Part shown: in pieces, positions 49,940 through 62,232 of the stretch | Layout: every line of letters starts with the position of its first letter | Position numbering within the stretch: position 1 is the first letter of the stretch | Origin: Lingula anatina | Taxonomy: Eukaryota; Brachiopoda; Lingulata; Lingulida; Lingulidae | NCBI RefSeq assembly: GCF_001039355.2 | Contig: NW_019773592.1 | Span: 638,330 to 702,329, forward strand | Reading direction: 5' to 3' | Length of the DNA: 64,000 bases | Made by a program: the position numbers and the translations under genes | The notes under the pieces: generated by a model | The model's input: the letters and a program-made list of their open reading frames with translations, nothing else | Told to the model about the DNA's origin: nothing | Database searches by the model: none

Positions 49940-51265
49940 CAGTCTTTTCTGAATGGTTTTAAAATTTAGCACTTAATTGGTTAACCTCATATCTAAAAGA
50001 TCGAACACAAAAGGTGTCAATTGAGTCGTTGCTATCAGAGCCCACTATTTTAGAGTATGGTGTCCCTCAGGGGTCTGTGCTAGGTCCATTGCTCTTTTCA
50101 TTGTATATGCTACCAGTAGAAGACATTATAGTTAAACATGGTCTCAACACTGTCATTTTTGCTGATGACACTCAAATTTATGTCACAAGTGAAAGTAATC
50201 GCTCCATGGCTATCACCTCAATAGAAACTTGTCTAGTTGAGATCCGAAATTGGATGAAAACAAACATGCTAGCACTAAATGATGGAAAAACTGAACTAAT
50301 ATGGTTTACATCAAGGTCTAAGTCAGACAGGGGAAATGCAATGAAATCTGATATTTGTATCGGTGGTGTCAACATCAATCCATCTAGCTATGTGAAAGAT
50401 TTAGGTGTCACCTTTGATCAGTATGCAACTATGGATAGACGGATCTCTGAAATTTGCAAATCGGCATCATACTCACTTTGGCGAATTAGTAAGATACGTG
50501 ACTTACTGGACAAAACTTCAACTGAAAAACTAGTCCATGCTTTCATTACTTCTAAGCTTGATTATTGCAACAGTCTCTTATATGGTTTAGGCAAAAATCA
50601 TCTGAACAAACTTCAATTAATTCAAAATTCTGCAGCTAGGCTGGTAACTAAAATGGGATGGAATAGCCGAGAGCATATAACACCTGTTTTGATGGAACTT
50701 CACTGGCTTCCAGTAAGAGAGAGAATTTTATTTAAAATTTTATGTGTCATTTTTAAAGCAGTCACTGAGAATAAACCACTTTATATCTCAGAACTTATGA
50801 AGCAACATCAGCATGGAAGAGTTACCAGGTCTTCAACTTTTAGTCATTTACTTTTAGAACACAGTGTCTTAGAGAAAAAAGCTGGTAAATTTTACGGTGA
50901 AAGGGCATTTATGATATATGCACCCAAAGTTTGGAACACTTTACCCTCTGAAATACGAGCAGCAGGTGACATAGATACTTTTAAAAAGCTTTTGAAAACT
51001 CATATTTTTAGAATAGCCTATCAGTAGCTATCATATAGTTAATTTTAGTTTTTAATAAGGTGTACTGTAATTTTATGATTAATTTTAAATGTTGTCACTT
51101 TAGGTTCTTATCATTTTAGAATATGAATAATTGGTTCTTTAAATTAGTTCTTAGTCCTTTAAAATTGTAATGTGTTCTTATATTAGTATTGTGTTATTTA
51201 GCTCTTTTAAGTGAATGTTGTAAGGCGCATTGAGATTTTTAATGGAATGCGCCATAGAAAAATAA

Positions 51266-51301
<36 letters not shown>
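49940..51301 (+). mobile_element. 5'-truncated L2/CR1-type LINE with intact reverse-transcriptase C-terminal frame
   Basis: The open frame (about 49972-51027, stop TAG) begins inside the reverse-transcriptase domain (WLTSYLKDRTQKVSIES). It contains YGVPQGSVLGPLLFSLY, the catalytic FADDTQIY and the C-terminal part typical of L2/CR1/jockey-like elements (LQLIQNSAARLV, ELHWLPVRERI, AFMIYAPKVWNTLPSEIR, FKKLLKTHIF). No stop or frameshift occurs over more than 340 codons, so the insertion is young. The 3' tail has GGCGCATTGAGA with complementary GCGCCATAG, then an ATT microsatellite (51265-51301), as is usual for L2 3' ends. The endonuclease domain and 5' part are absent, so it cannot move by itself. 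Confidence 0.93.
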
Positions 51302-51303
<2 letters not shown>

Positions 51304-53172
51304 AATGTCTCAGTTAATTGGCCCAGGGAAACATTTAAAATAATTTCACGGGAGATTTTACCGTTCTTTGTCCGTTGATACCTGATGATTGCTGCTAGAA
51401 TTTATAAACAGCCCACTTATTTTTAGTCCATATATTTATCTATTACCAGCTATTTGCCTGTTCTTATGTGATTAGATTTGATATTGTTAAATGGTTTAAT
51501 AGGTGAAGGTCACCTGGAGAATGTCAAAGGTACCATGAAGATAAAAACAAGTGCGCGCTTATCCTACTTTCCCACCAGGTACTGTATAAAACAATTTCTT
51601 CACATGACAACACGCGTTCATCCGTCTGAAAACTACACGTCTTTCTCATACAGTGGACGTTATTTCTATTAAAATGATCTTTCTTAGACAAGTCACAATG
51701 CAAGTTAGTGACATGGCAACAAATAAAGGGACACTTATTGGACAATATATATGTGAACGTCATGTGCTCCTGACAACTTAACTGTAACCCCTACAAGGGC
51801 GACAGGCTGATTTTTCACAGATATTCACAGATATGTCTCTAGATTATAAATAGACAGTCATTTGCCTCTGTAATTTTTTACGTTTTAATCTGCCACCCTG
51901 GTAGAGGGTAACTTAACTGCATGTTTATAAGTTGTAGTGAACTTGTAACTTCACACACTGTGAAGTAATGTGTAATTGACAAATAGATTTCTGAATGCCT
52001 CAGGTGTACCTCAATTTCAACACATCTTACCTACAAGTTAGCACAATGAAGCAATTTTTATCTCTTTTTTCAATCTATTTTTCTACATCTATTTTTAAAG
52101 CTTTTTCTATACAAATAAACTATATTTGCTGTAAAATGCGTCAGGTGTGACTAAACATCATCATATCTCAATCAAACACAATATGCAAAATTAAAGGCAT
52201 AACAACTCTTCGTATTATATTTATATTTCACAATAAATACATTGTAAACAACTCAAATAAATATGGTATATTCTATTTTTCCACAAAAAAACGGCAGTTA
52301 TAGCAAATATTCAGAAATCTGCGCTTGCCGCCTCCATAGATGGCTATACTCTTAAGAAATTACAAAAAAAAAAAAAATAAAAATAAAAATAAAAATAATA
52401 ATAATAATAAAAATAAATAATAAAAATAAAATAAAGCTTTTTAGAAAAAAAGGGACGAACTTTGAATGTAGAAATATATTCATTTACCATTGGTAACTAT
52501 TGGAAAATTGTAGCTTACCCCAGGAAAATTAATTTTTGATCAAGATGAACAGTTGTTAATCTTTTAACTTTTTTCTTTCTATTTACATTTTACAAGTACA
52601 GTATATCTGTTGTTTTGTGGCATCAAATAAACTATATTTGTTCTAAATTGAACTATGAACTCTAGGCCCAAAATTCGCATTCAGTTGCCTAATAAAATAG
52701 GGTTGACAATGATCTAAAACAGTTTTCATTCCTTTTTTGTTCCTATTGTAATGTTTCAGTTAATTGGCTACAAGCACCCCTAATATGCATAGGCAACCCG
52801 CCACAGTTAGCGAGCAGAACTGCACAAAGTAGAAGCCAGTAAATTAAGAGAGCAAGGAGAAAAAAATCCCCTTAATTGATCCCGTGACAGCCAATCGAAT
52901 CCCTGGCAAAATTAACGCTTTAATCATTTATTCGTCTAAGGCCGAAGGAAGGTTAAATAGAGACAGGTAAGCACAACGCACAGTTGTGTGCTGAAATATG
53001 CTGATAGGAAGCAATGAGCTGAGAACAGTACTGATAGATAGCGACATCAAAAATAAATGAATAAATAAATAAATATAAATAAATAAAAATAATAAAGAGT
53101 ATGCCCATCTCGGTCACAGTCAGTGGCGAATTTAAAGTACCTTCTCTTTTTCAGGACATCTGAATTTCTTAT
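51302..53172. other. Intergenic stretch, no gene recognised
   Basis: AT-rich DNA with an A/AAT-rich low-complexity tract at about 52363-52433 and an AAAT-like tract at 53047-53092. No convincing open frame. Confidence 0.55.
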
Positions 53173-53410
53173 GGACCATTCCCAGACCCTATCGTACTAA
53201 CTGTGGATCGATCTATCTCTGAAGGGATTCTCGCTAAATTGCAATCAATTGCAATCACGCCTACTGAAGCTGCTAGGGGGTAACCATCGTTTAGCAGCTT
53301 CAGTAGGGGTGCCAGACATCTAAGCCGCTTAAGTTGAAGCAATTTAGCGAGAAACTCCTCAGAGATGGATCGACCCCGTTAGATTGAGCTAGGTATGGGA
53401 ACCCAGTCTT
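53173..53410. mobile_element. MITE, family A-related, diverged
   Basis: Palindromic. ATCGATCTATCTCTGAAGGG and TCTCGCTAAATTGCAATCA are mirrored by TGAAGCAATTTAGCGAGAAA and CTCAGAGATGGATCGA. The inner arms GAAGCTGCTAGGGGG and GCAGCTTCAGTAGGGG also pair. The CATTCCCA-type end is retained only on the left. Confidence 0.7.
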
Positions 53411-53574
53411 AATGTTCCACGGTTTGTTGCTCACCACGCTTACGGCAATAGAGAACTTTCCACACTATTATAAGCGGGTCACGGTTTGCTTCTCACTGCA
53501 CTTTCATCGTTTTGCACGCAAATTAACAGTCAATTCTCTGCCCAGGCCACGTAATACAAGCAGAAGTAGGCCTG

Positions 53575-53770
53575 GGGCTCACTCCCAATGAAAATATCGT
53601 GCTACGTCGATCGATCCAACTCCGCGGGGAGTCTGGTTGAATAGAATCAGATTTATATTAAAACACGCCTCCTCTTGTTTCCAACGTGTACACTCGTTTA
53701 TATAACCACCAGCTTTTCCGTAGTCTACTCAACATGAGGAGGAGGCGGGTTGACCTGTTGATCTGAAAAA
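53575..53770. mobile_element. MITE, family B, partial
   Basis: CACTCCCAATGAAAATATCG, TCGATCGATCCAACTCCGCG, GGGAGTCT, AACACGCCTCCTCTTG and, inverted near the end, TCAACATGAGGAGGAGGCGGG. It matches 60771-61025 but lacks the right terminus. Confidence 0.75.
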
Positions 53771-54973
53771 CAGACAGCTAGATATGCTGGTAGTTTGCAA
53801 TATATAAAATGAATTCAAAACCACTAAAATATTGTGATATAGACTTACGTCAGATATAACACCGAGATCGGTAGAAACAGATAAGAAAATTCTCACTAAT
53901 TAAAAGACGATTAATGCAACTAAATAATTATCAGGGATAAATTACACAACCTGAAAATAAAATACTGTACTATGTGGGAAAACGCATGCAGTGTATTATA
54001 TAAGAACCTGTGGTTAAGAATACGACGGGTTGGAGGTAAATACTATTATAATTATCAAAAAACATTATTCATATTTATTATAACTTTTATTAGGAAGGTA
54101 TTATGATGATGACATAAAAAATAAATTTGCAATTATTAAAATGATTTGTTAATTGTTTCTATGACTTGTCGTGTTTCAAAAATGTCATCTCTTTTAAAAT
54201 ATTATTTGCAACATGCAATAATTGTATATTGTTGGTTTCCCATGCTCATCTTACCGTATGTGTTAAACACACTGTCATCTTGTTTGCGATAAAATTGCTA
54301 TCGTTACACTAATATTATTCTCATTATCTTGGAGCATTAAAACTTAAAGAGCGCGTCTAAATCTGCTCGCGCACGGTTGCCCTAATTCTGATCAGGTTTT
54401 AATATTAGACCACGTATGCGGGTTTGCACGGCTTGAAATGTATATAGTAGATCTGCAAATAAATGGTCTGTCCTCTGGTAATGAGTCAGGTGTATATAGA
54501 CAGGCTGTGTCGTAATGGGGACGTACATGTACACACTATACCTGTCAGATCAGGAGAAAAGAGTTTATAGGGGATTATACAGTGTCATTGGAGCTACGAA
54601 AATATTTAATGTGCACTTGAAATGAAAAAGAAATCCTCTTGGTCTCATCAACTTTGCACTTTTTAAAATTTTCGATATACAGGGCGTCTGCAAGCACCAC
54701 CATCTTATGAATATATGGATATTTTAGGCACAGTCATCATCAAAATAATTTACGAAAACATCTGAGTTGAACCAGTATTAAACCTGCGTTCCTTCCACGG
54801 TGTCTCTTAGAAACAGGGATTTTCAGTCCAGTGACTACGTTAGGAAGTACCGGTTAAGTCCGTGGTCGCGTCCAATAATTTCTTAGTCTTGGGCATTGTC
54901 CACTCTACGAGTTAAATCGTCCGTCTCTCCATCAAGGAGATATCCACTGTTCAAGGTTGAAGTTAAAGGAACC

Positions 54974-55030
54974 ATGGACACGATGGGTGACGGAGGCAAT
55001 ACTCATGAAGATCGTCGGGCGTCAAACGGG
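54974..55030 (+). CDS. Candidate first coding exon of an unknown gene
   Basis: The ATG has a good context (GGAACCATGGAC) and encodes MDTMGDGGNTHEDRRASNG, 19 codons, ending at a strong donor GTGAGTAAG. An 11-base exon-like piece (AGAGATTCAAC, 56051-56061) between TTTGTTTGCAG and GTGAGTATC could follow in phase. I found no later exons to 64000 and do not recognise the peptide. It may be the hydrophilic start of a membrane protein whose body lies to the right, or a chance combination. Confidence 0.22.
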
Positions 55031-55322
55031 GTGAGTAAGACACAATTCATTTTAATTGGGATTTTAAATGGAATCATATAACAGTTTGATTAAAAGAACT
55101 GTCTTTTCGCAAAGGCCTCCCTTAGTGTGCATTGGCAATATTATTGCTTGACAAATGCATGCATACCCGTATTGTGGGCTTCTGGGTTTTTTGTGTGCAA
55201 AATGCGTGCAGGTTCATACTGTTCTTGTTTGTAGGCAAATACAAAATAGTTTGTCGCGTTGACAAGCCTAACTGCTACCGAAATAATCACGTCATATTTA
55301 CACTCAGCTTCACTACATCGTC

Positions 55323-55385
55323 CCAAGCTTTCGGCCCCTTGGCCTTTTTCGAGGATTATCAATCCCCAAGGAGCCGAAAGCTTGG
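55323..55385. repeat. Small hairpin (inverted repeat)
   Basis: CCAAGCTTTCGGCCCCTTGG pairs with CCAAGGAGCCGAAAGCTTGG about 22 bases later with one bulged base. It sits near the middle of the inverted-repeat-bounded segment. Confidence 0.8.
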
Positions 55386-56564
55386 ATTATATTTGACAAC
55401 TGTAATGTACATGTAAGATCTTCAGAGACGCATCAGTAATAATACTTATATTTTCCTTAAGATCTATACGATGAATTCACATGAATCCTCACACTACATC
55501 GTCTCAAAACGTAAAACATGGCTTCTAATTGCGGGTAATGATTTCAAAATGTTGTTCAGTTTTTTTGATGTGACCTGGGATCGAAGCCATAGCAACCTCA
55601 TCTACCAATAAGTATGTACGTTCGGTTGGTAGTACAACGGCGAATTTTACATATGGATGCTCTGCATGTATTTTTGACAATTGGTGGGTCAGCACAGAGA
55701 AATGAGAAACCACACTGTCTTTTACTCTACATGCACCTTCCAAACTAAACTTTTAAAAACATCTTAACAGCTTTATTTTATTTTTATTTTTTTCTTGTGT
55801 AGGAGGAGATATATTGCGCTATGACTTCGCACACCTGTTGTTATCTCATTGTTTACACAATTTCTCAGTTTTTCAAGAATGAAAATGAAAGTATTTGATG
55901 ATTATATACTATTTCCCAGTCTGCGGAATCGCGAAATTTAAAGCGATAATCACAAATAGTCTGTCTTTCAAATGCAGATCTTCAGTGTAAGCCTACAATG
56001 TACTTTGTTTCAACTGCCCCTTACTTTTCACAAGTATCTTTTGTTTGCAGAGAGATTCAACGTGAGTATCATACTTTATGAGAGATTTTAATCTCTGTGC
56101 AAAAAAAAAAAAAAGATATCTTTATCAAAATGTTATTGAAATGATGTCTCCCTCAGAGAGAAAATATTTAGACAATATGGCGACTTGGATTCCTTATAAA
56201 TACATCGATAATCAAAATGTGCAAATTACAGTGAGTTTTTCCATTTAACTCCACAAAAATAGCTACCAGGACAATATAAGGCAACATTACTCCTTTTTTT
56301 ATATTTTGAGTCCACATCTCTACACCATCTCTGAATAACCTCAGTTCGTATAGACAAAAGGCGGGACATCCATATGCTGATTTACTATACAATTCAAGTC
56401 GTGCCAACCCGCATACGTGTTCTAATATTAAAACCTGATCAGAATTAGGGCAACCATGCGCGAGTAGTTTATGCTGTGATGCTTCCAGGTAATGACTATA
56501 AGAATGGGAACGATAGCGTCACAAACAAGGTTGTGATGTGTAGTCTGTTTTTTGGGCTGTGATA

Positions 56565-56567
56565 TAT

Positions 56568-56598
<31 letters not shown>

Positions 56599-56601
56599 TT
56601 T
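56565..56601. repeat. Microsatellite (ATTT)n
   Basis: About nine ATTT units, about 90 bases outside the right inverted-repeat arm of the 2.1-kb segment. Confidence 0.9.
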
Positions 56602-57065
56602 TGAACATGTAGAAACCAAAACAAGAAAAACAAGCAATAAACAGGTAGAAATGTTTATAAAAAAGAGATTATCATGATACATTTAGTCAGGATAAAATAA
56701 CAATATTTGACCAATCGTTTCACAAGTAACGAAGTTATTTTATATCACGACCATAATACCGTCTTTAAAATAGTAATAATAAATATTATTATAAATACTG
56801 TTTATAATAATTATAAATTTTGGGTTTGACCTCCAATCCGTTGTATTCTTTGCCTCTGGATGTTATGATAATCTTTCATTTTGGGGTATCTTCCCACATA
56901 TCGCATGTTTAAAGGTTACTACTGCCTTGTTCTGCGGTGGCCAGGATAATGAAAATGCAATGAGAAGCAAACCGTGACCCGTTTTTAATATCATGGAATT
57001 TCCCTTTTGTCGTCAACGTTGTGGGCAACGGCCCGCGGAACATTAAAATATGCGGATGTGAAGAG

Positions 57066-57270
57066 TAAGGGCGTATTCCCATAGATTTTAGATCGATCTA
57101 TCCCCGTGGGGAATCTCACTAGATTAATGTCAGATAATCCGGCTTAAATGTCCATCCCGCCTGCTACAAGCTGTAAGGGGGTAATTAACTTTCGTGCCCT
57201 CTCGGCTGACAGGTGGGGAGTTAGGTCGATCTAGTTTGGATCGATCTAATCTCTGGGAATGGGGTCTAAG
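57066..57270. mobile_element. MITE, family A, internally deleted
   Basis: AAGGGCGTATTCCCATAGAT and TTTAGATCGATC to GATCGATCTAATCTCTGGGA and ATGGGGTCTAAG. The interior is as in 1631-1860, except that the stretch containing GACTGCAATTTAGCGTGAAC is missing. Confidence 0.88.
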
Positions 57271-57805
57271 AGAACGTACTTTACAGTCGTGTTAGATATG
57301 TCAAGGGTTAGAAATTAGATTTGGTTGAGAAAGGTGGTATTTTGTCTCACCTATCGCATTCGTAAATTTATTTGTCAAGTACTCAGTACTGATTGCTTAT
57401 TTTTGATCGCTGTTAAAAAAACATGGTCACACTGGAAATGATAAATATGCAGTAAAGTTGTAAAGATCACATTAAGTTCAGTTTTATCGTCAAGCGAAAC
57501 GTGCAAATAATTGTCTCTTTAATTTGGGCAATAAAAATCAGACGTCAGATAAATAATGGTTATACAAATGGTTAGACTAAAATGAGTTTAATACTAAGTC
57601 TAGCGACTACGCTATTTCGATAAATAACATAAAAATCTGCTGAATTTCTACCGTTTACGTGGACCAAAAAGTAGATTTAGTTTTAAGTAATTTTAATAAT
57701 GCCGCCCGTTCATTGAATAATTTACAGTACGACCTTTTCCGACAATTTCATCTTGTATTCTAACGAGCAGCGAATCAGTATGAATTTTTATATTTAAGAT
57801 CAAAG

Positions 57806-57807
<2 letters not shown>

Positions 57808-57863
<56 letters not shown>
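57808..57863. repeat. Microsatellite (ATT)n, about 18 units
   Basis: Uninterrupted ATT array in intergenic DNA, the longest of the four ATT arrays in the window. Confidence 0.95.
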
Positions 57864-57866
<3 letters not shown>

Positions 57867-59177
57867 ACTTCATACATTGCATTAACCCAGCGCCACTTTT
57901 TTCGCCAGACTATTCCACTGCACTCTGAAGTGTTGGATAGTTAAAGATAACTACTGGTGATATTAAGATAGTTTTCTCGTTATGGTCAAAGCACTATTTG
58001 CGTAACCTACGGAGTGATGCGGTAGCATAACGTTATAAGTCAAGGATGTCCCTGTTCATTCTATAGTATATTGCGACACTTTTTCAAGAATATCACAAGT
58101 GTTACATGTATACCTTCAACAGGGAGAGACAACGGCTTACCAAAACAATTACGTTGTAATTTAGATTAAAAAAAAACAACTTAAAGGTCTACATAATAAA
58201 ATTCTCACTAGTACAGGTCGGTTTTTATCTAACCACCGTACGCGAGTCCGCAGGTCACGAAAATTGTTGAAGTCTTGTTCGTAAACATGGGAGGCTGATT
58301 ACTTGATACCGGCATCCAATCACAACTAACGTCCGGGTTAAATCTTAACAAACTGGAGTGTGTTTGAGCTAGGACGTATACCTCCTTGGTTTGAGTGTGC
58401 TTGTGTATGTGTGTAGGGGGGTGGGGGTGGGTGAGCATATGGAAATATGGGGCGGTATAGAGGGAGGGGGGTGAAGGGTCTTTTCAGTGTTTCTTAGACC
58501 TATTGCCAGCTAGATGCCCGAATATTTATAGTTCAAAAGAAATTATATAAAGTATATCTAAAAGGCCATCTTTATCTTTCCACTGCTTCTAATAAGATGA
58601 CGATGGAAAAAAAATACAAAGTTTAACTATTCAGCAAAAAGAAAATGTTAAATGATCTTGATGCACTTATTTGGTGCAACGTAATGAACCTTCTGTATAT
58701 TGGCCAGCCTGGTGTATGTTGACGAGTTTAATGAAGTTTGACTAATGACAATTGGTCCCCAGTTGGACGCAGATGGAAGAGGAGGGCATTAAAAGTCAAG
58801 TAGTCAAGTCATGTAGGTATGTCATGGAGTTTGCACGTTTGACCCCGAACGGGGACATCCACACACAGCTCTGTTTGCGTCCAGTCAGTCATCAATCACT
58901 TTAATAGAATAACAAGTTGATTAGAGAGATAAGTTACTTGGAATCGGTCCAGCACATAATGCGACGTCGTAAATAGGAGACCAGTTATCGATTATTTACC
59001 TAGTGACGTGTAGAAATCTTGAAGTACCGGTACGCTGCATAGAATTTTAAATAAGTGAATACAACGATTAATCAAGCTTATCTTCGTGAAAAGCTAAAAA
59101 AAATCATTTTTAAAATTTATTTAATTCTTTATTTAATTCTATATTTATTAATTTATTATAAAAACAGTATGAAACAT

Positions 59178-59220
<43 letters not shown>

Positions 59221-60770
59221 TAGTGAGAATACTTGAGATCACATAGCGGGTCAGATACTAGATGCCCAGTGCTCGTATAACGTATAACTTGAGGCTAACG
59301 GCTGTTGCCAAAAAATTGTGACATTTATCTAATTTAATGCTATTTTAAAGAGATCATTTTTTCTTCTTTCCATGATAGATAACATTTCTGTGTGGAACAG
59401 ATAGGAAGATCCTGATGTTTCTTCTCATGTTTTATTTGTATCCATATCAATATTTTTATTGCCTTAAAAATAACAAAATGTATTAAATTTTTAAACACTC
59501 ATCAGTGACCTGTGTACTTCACCTATACGGAAAAATGACGCACCCCACGTGACCGAATAGCCCTCCCCTTAAAGGTGTGTCATTTTAAACAAATACAAAA
59601 CAACTTCTAAGTTGGTTGAGCCGGACGCAAATCCATTATAAGGATATAACTGTACGACATTTTTTCAAGGTAAGCATTTCGATTATTTCATGAGTGAAAA
59701 TTCTGAAGGCCAGGAGCAGTGTACGCTTTAATATAGCGCGTAATGGTTTTTGAAATGAAAAAATAACATTTATATATAATATTAATATGATTTCGCACTT
59801 TTTCCCATCTGTTGCTATGGACATCGTTAGAGAAATGATGGCACTATCAACATCGAGGCGTCGTTTTCATATACCTTTAGGTCAAGATAAAAGGTTACTC
59901 AAATACTAGTGCTGGTGATGTTTTCTTTACATCAGGAACATGTAGACGTTTTTCTTTTTTATTTGAAATCCATCTTCAGATATTTAAAGCCCAGTTATAT
60001 ATATTATTGCTGTCGGCGTATGAAAACGACGAAAAAGTATCGTGAGCGTGTCGGAGTTGAATAAACTGTCATGGCTGTGGCATTTTCATGACAAGAAAGG
60101 CACCGCAGTGGTGATTTGAAATGAAAAGATAACATGTCAACAATCAGTAATAACGAATGTGCATGCACGAGGAAAATAAAACCCAAGTATGTGGACTGAA
60201 AAACGCGGAAATGGTTGTAGAAAATATGCTGGCCTGCATCAGTCAGAAGGCCAATATGTAGAAAAAATCTGTGGAGGGGTTAATAAAAATCTGAACTTAG
60301 CTTGCTCAGTGCCGTTATCAAAATATTTTTTTATTAAATGATGAGAATATAACCTATGTCCGTCTTTCTTTGCAAGACGTTATAAGAGATGAGCCTAAAT
60401 GTGCAATAACAAACCCAATTCACAAAACAAAATGTGGAGAGGAACATTACTTTGCTTTATTTTATTTCTTAAAAATTAATTTTTTTCTTTTTGTATTGTT
60501 CAATAAAAACATTTAAAATAGTCAACATGCACTCTGGATAATACCGACGTATCGCATCCTTTTCATTGGTTTCAGAATGCATTGTTAAATTTAATACTTA
60601 GTATTTGATTCCAGAATTCGCCGATCATTAAGATTCTGACATGAACTAATTTCAAAGCACTAGCACTCACAGTGCACTCATCGCTTCCAAAATAAATGGG
60701 CTTATTTCCATTTTAACGAGGTAAATAAATCTTTAAAATTTGCTTTACTTCTTCGTTTCGTATCAAGTAT
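57864..60770. other. Intergenic stretch, no gene recognised
   Basis: AT-rich with an ATTT microsatellite at 59175-59221 and a G-rich patch at 58417-58475. Open frames are all under 80 codons without recognisable motifs. Confidence 0.55.
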
Positions 60771-61025
60771 AAGGGTCCATTCCCAATGAAACAATCGGTC
60801 TACGTAGATCGATCCAACTCCGCGGGGACTCTCGCTGAATGCAATCATATTAACAAATCAACACGCCTCCTCCTAGTGTTGAGTAGAATACAAAAAAGCT
60901 GGTGATAATACGAGTAGATTGGAAACAAGAGGAGGTGTGTTAATCTGCTAACCCGATTGCATTCAGCGACAGTCCCCGCGGAGTTAGATCGATTTTCGTA
61001 GAACGATAATTTCATTGGGATTCAG
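60771..61025. mobile_element. MITE, family B, full length
   Basis: Palindromic, about 255 bp. CATTCCCAATGAAACAATCG, GATCGATCCAACTCCGCGGG, GACTCTCGCTGAATGCAATC and CACGCCTCCTC are mirrored by GAGGAGGTGTG, GATTGCATTCAGCGACAGTC, CCCGCGGAGTTAGATCGATT and ATTTCATTGGGATTC. It shares its end (CATTCCCA) and the ATCGATC / GGGGAGTCTCGCT words with family A, so the two families are related. Confidence 0.88.
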
Positions 61026-61390
61026 TTCTTACGGAGAAACATGTGTAACATGTAACATGTGTAGGTGACTCAATGCGAAAAAAGCAGTACTAGTATATGG
61101 GATATTTCTTATCAGTATTTACTGCGTTTAACGAGGAAAAAACCTTTTTAAGTACCTAAGGCAAATAAAAGAATAACACAAATAAAAAACTAATATATGT
61201 GGACTCAATAGGCTCACACGTAAATAACTGATATAAATGTCCTGATGACGTCCACTGCGGTATCGCCGATCTCGGGTCAGATATTTTTAGCGAAAGGTGA
61301 ACCAATTTACAAGCGTATCAACATTGGCCCACTAAACAACAGCATTCACGTGTCACTGGTATTAGTGCTGGCCTGACAGGCATTTTACAC

Positions 61391-61562
61391 AGGTGTCACA
61401 GGAATGGTAGTCCTGGGAATGAAATTTCGTGGCCCCATATATTTGTACAGGTTAGAGTTAGCCTGGGTATTGGGGTTAGCACATGGGACGAAATAAGTCA
61501 CCTGTACAAAGTAATGGGGAGCGGACTGCGGTTCCTAGCGGACTACCAGGCTTGTCACACCG
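61391..61562. mobile_element. MITE, family D, inverted relative to the 33-kb copies
   Basis: GGTGTCACAGGAATGGTAGT, CCTGGGAATG, CGTGGCCCCATATATTTGTA, TCACCTGTACAAAGTAATGG and CTAGCGGACTACCAGGCTTG, ending TCACACC. The order is the reverse complement of 33091-33262. Confidence 0.82.
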
Positions 61563-62041
61563 GCGCTGTGACAGCCCGAGAAACAAATTTGGCCAACACC
61601 CACCCACGCAACCCACGGGACCGGCCTCCTTTAAAAACTTTGTCCGTTACTTTCACCGGTTTTCATCGGGGCGTGTCTGCTGGATTTAATGATGCGATAT
61701 TGTATTAAAATATGTATAGGTTGTGAGAAATCGAAATGTCAGAAAATAACTACTGATGATTTGGGAGAACGGGTTAGTTTATTCAGTTTTTACCTGCTTC
61801 TTCTAACATTTTGCAAGCCGAGACCATTTTAGCCGCGAGTTAAATCTTGTACATGGAGGTCCATGTAAGAGAGTCCTTCCAGCATCAGATCCATAACGGT
61901 TGGGGTCAACGTGGCGTAAGTGGGTCAATGTCTGAAACGTTTCCCTGTACAAATTTTTGGGAACGCTCTGTGTATCACAGTGGACACTCTATCTCGTACA
62001 AGACACAGGACCTTGGGTTTGTTTACGGAGCAAACTGAGGT

Positions 62042-62232
62042 GCGTTAGCGGAGAGCAAAGACTGCAATCCTTGTAGAGAAACACAGGATCTACTACCACA
62101 TCTGACAGCACCTCAACTAACACATCCGATATCGCCCCGTTAATCTTTACCCAATACAAGGAAGTTACGACATAAGCTCCGCGCAAGCATTTGCGCTAGT
62201 TGGATTTGTCTTTTAGATTATGCGTCCCAGGA
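62042..62232. repeat. Dispersed repeat, family E, uninterrupted copy
   Basis: GTGCGTTAGCGGAGAGCAAA, GACTGCAATCCTTGTAGAGA, ACACAGGATCTACTACCACA and GTCTTTTAGATTATGCGTCC match 44933-45093. Because it lacks the MITE, it shows the probable pre-insertion site (GGTGCGTTAGCGG). Confidence 0.78.

Larger units (their letters stand above)
54361..56472. mobile_element. 2.1-kb segment bounded by about 110-bp inverted repeats
   Basis: Left arm (54361-54470) contains TTGCCCTAATTCTGATCAGG, TTTTAATATTAGACCACGTA and TGCGGGTTTGCACGGCTTGA. The right arm (56365-56472) contains the reverse complement with only a few differences (ACCCGCATACGTGTTCTAAT, ATTAAAACCTGATCAGAATT, AGGGCAACCATGCGCGAG). This is the structure of a DNA transposon or foldback element. 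No transposase is visible inside; the interior holds a small hairpin at 55323-55385 and a candidate exon at 54974-55030. Confidence 0.65.
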
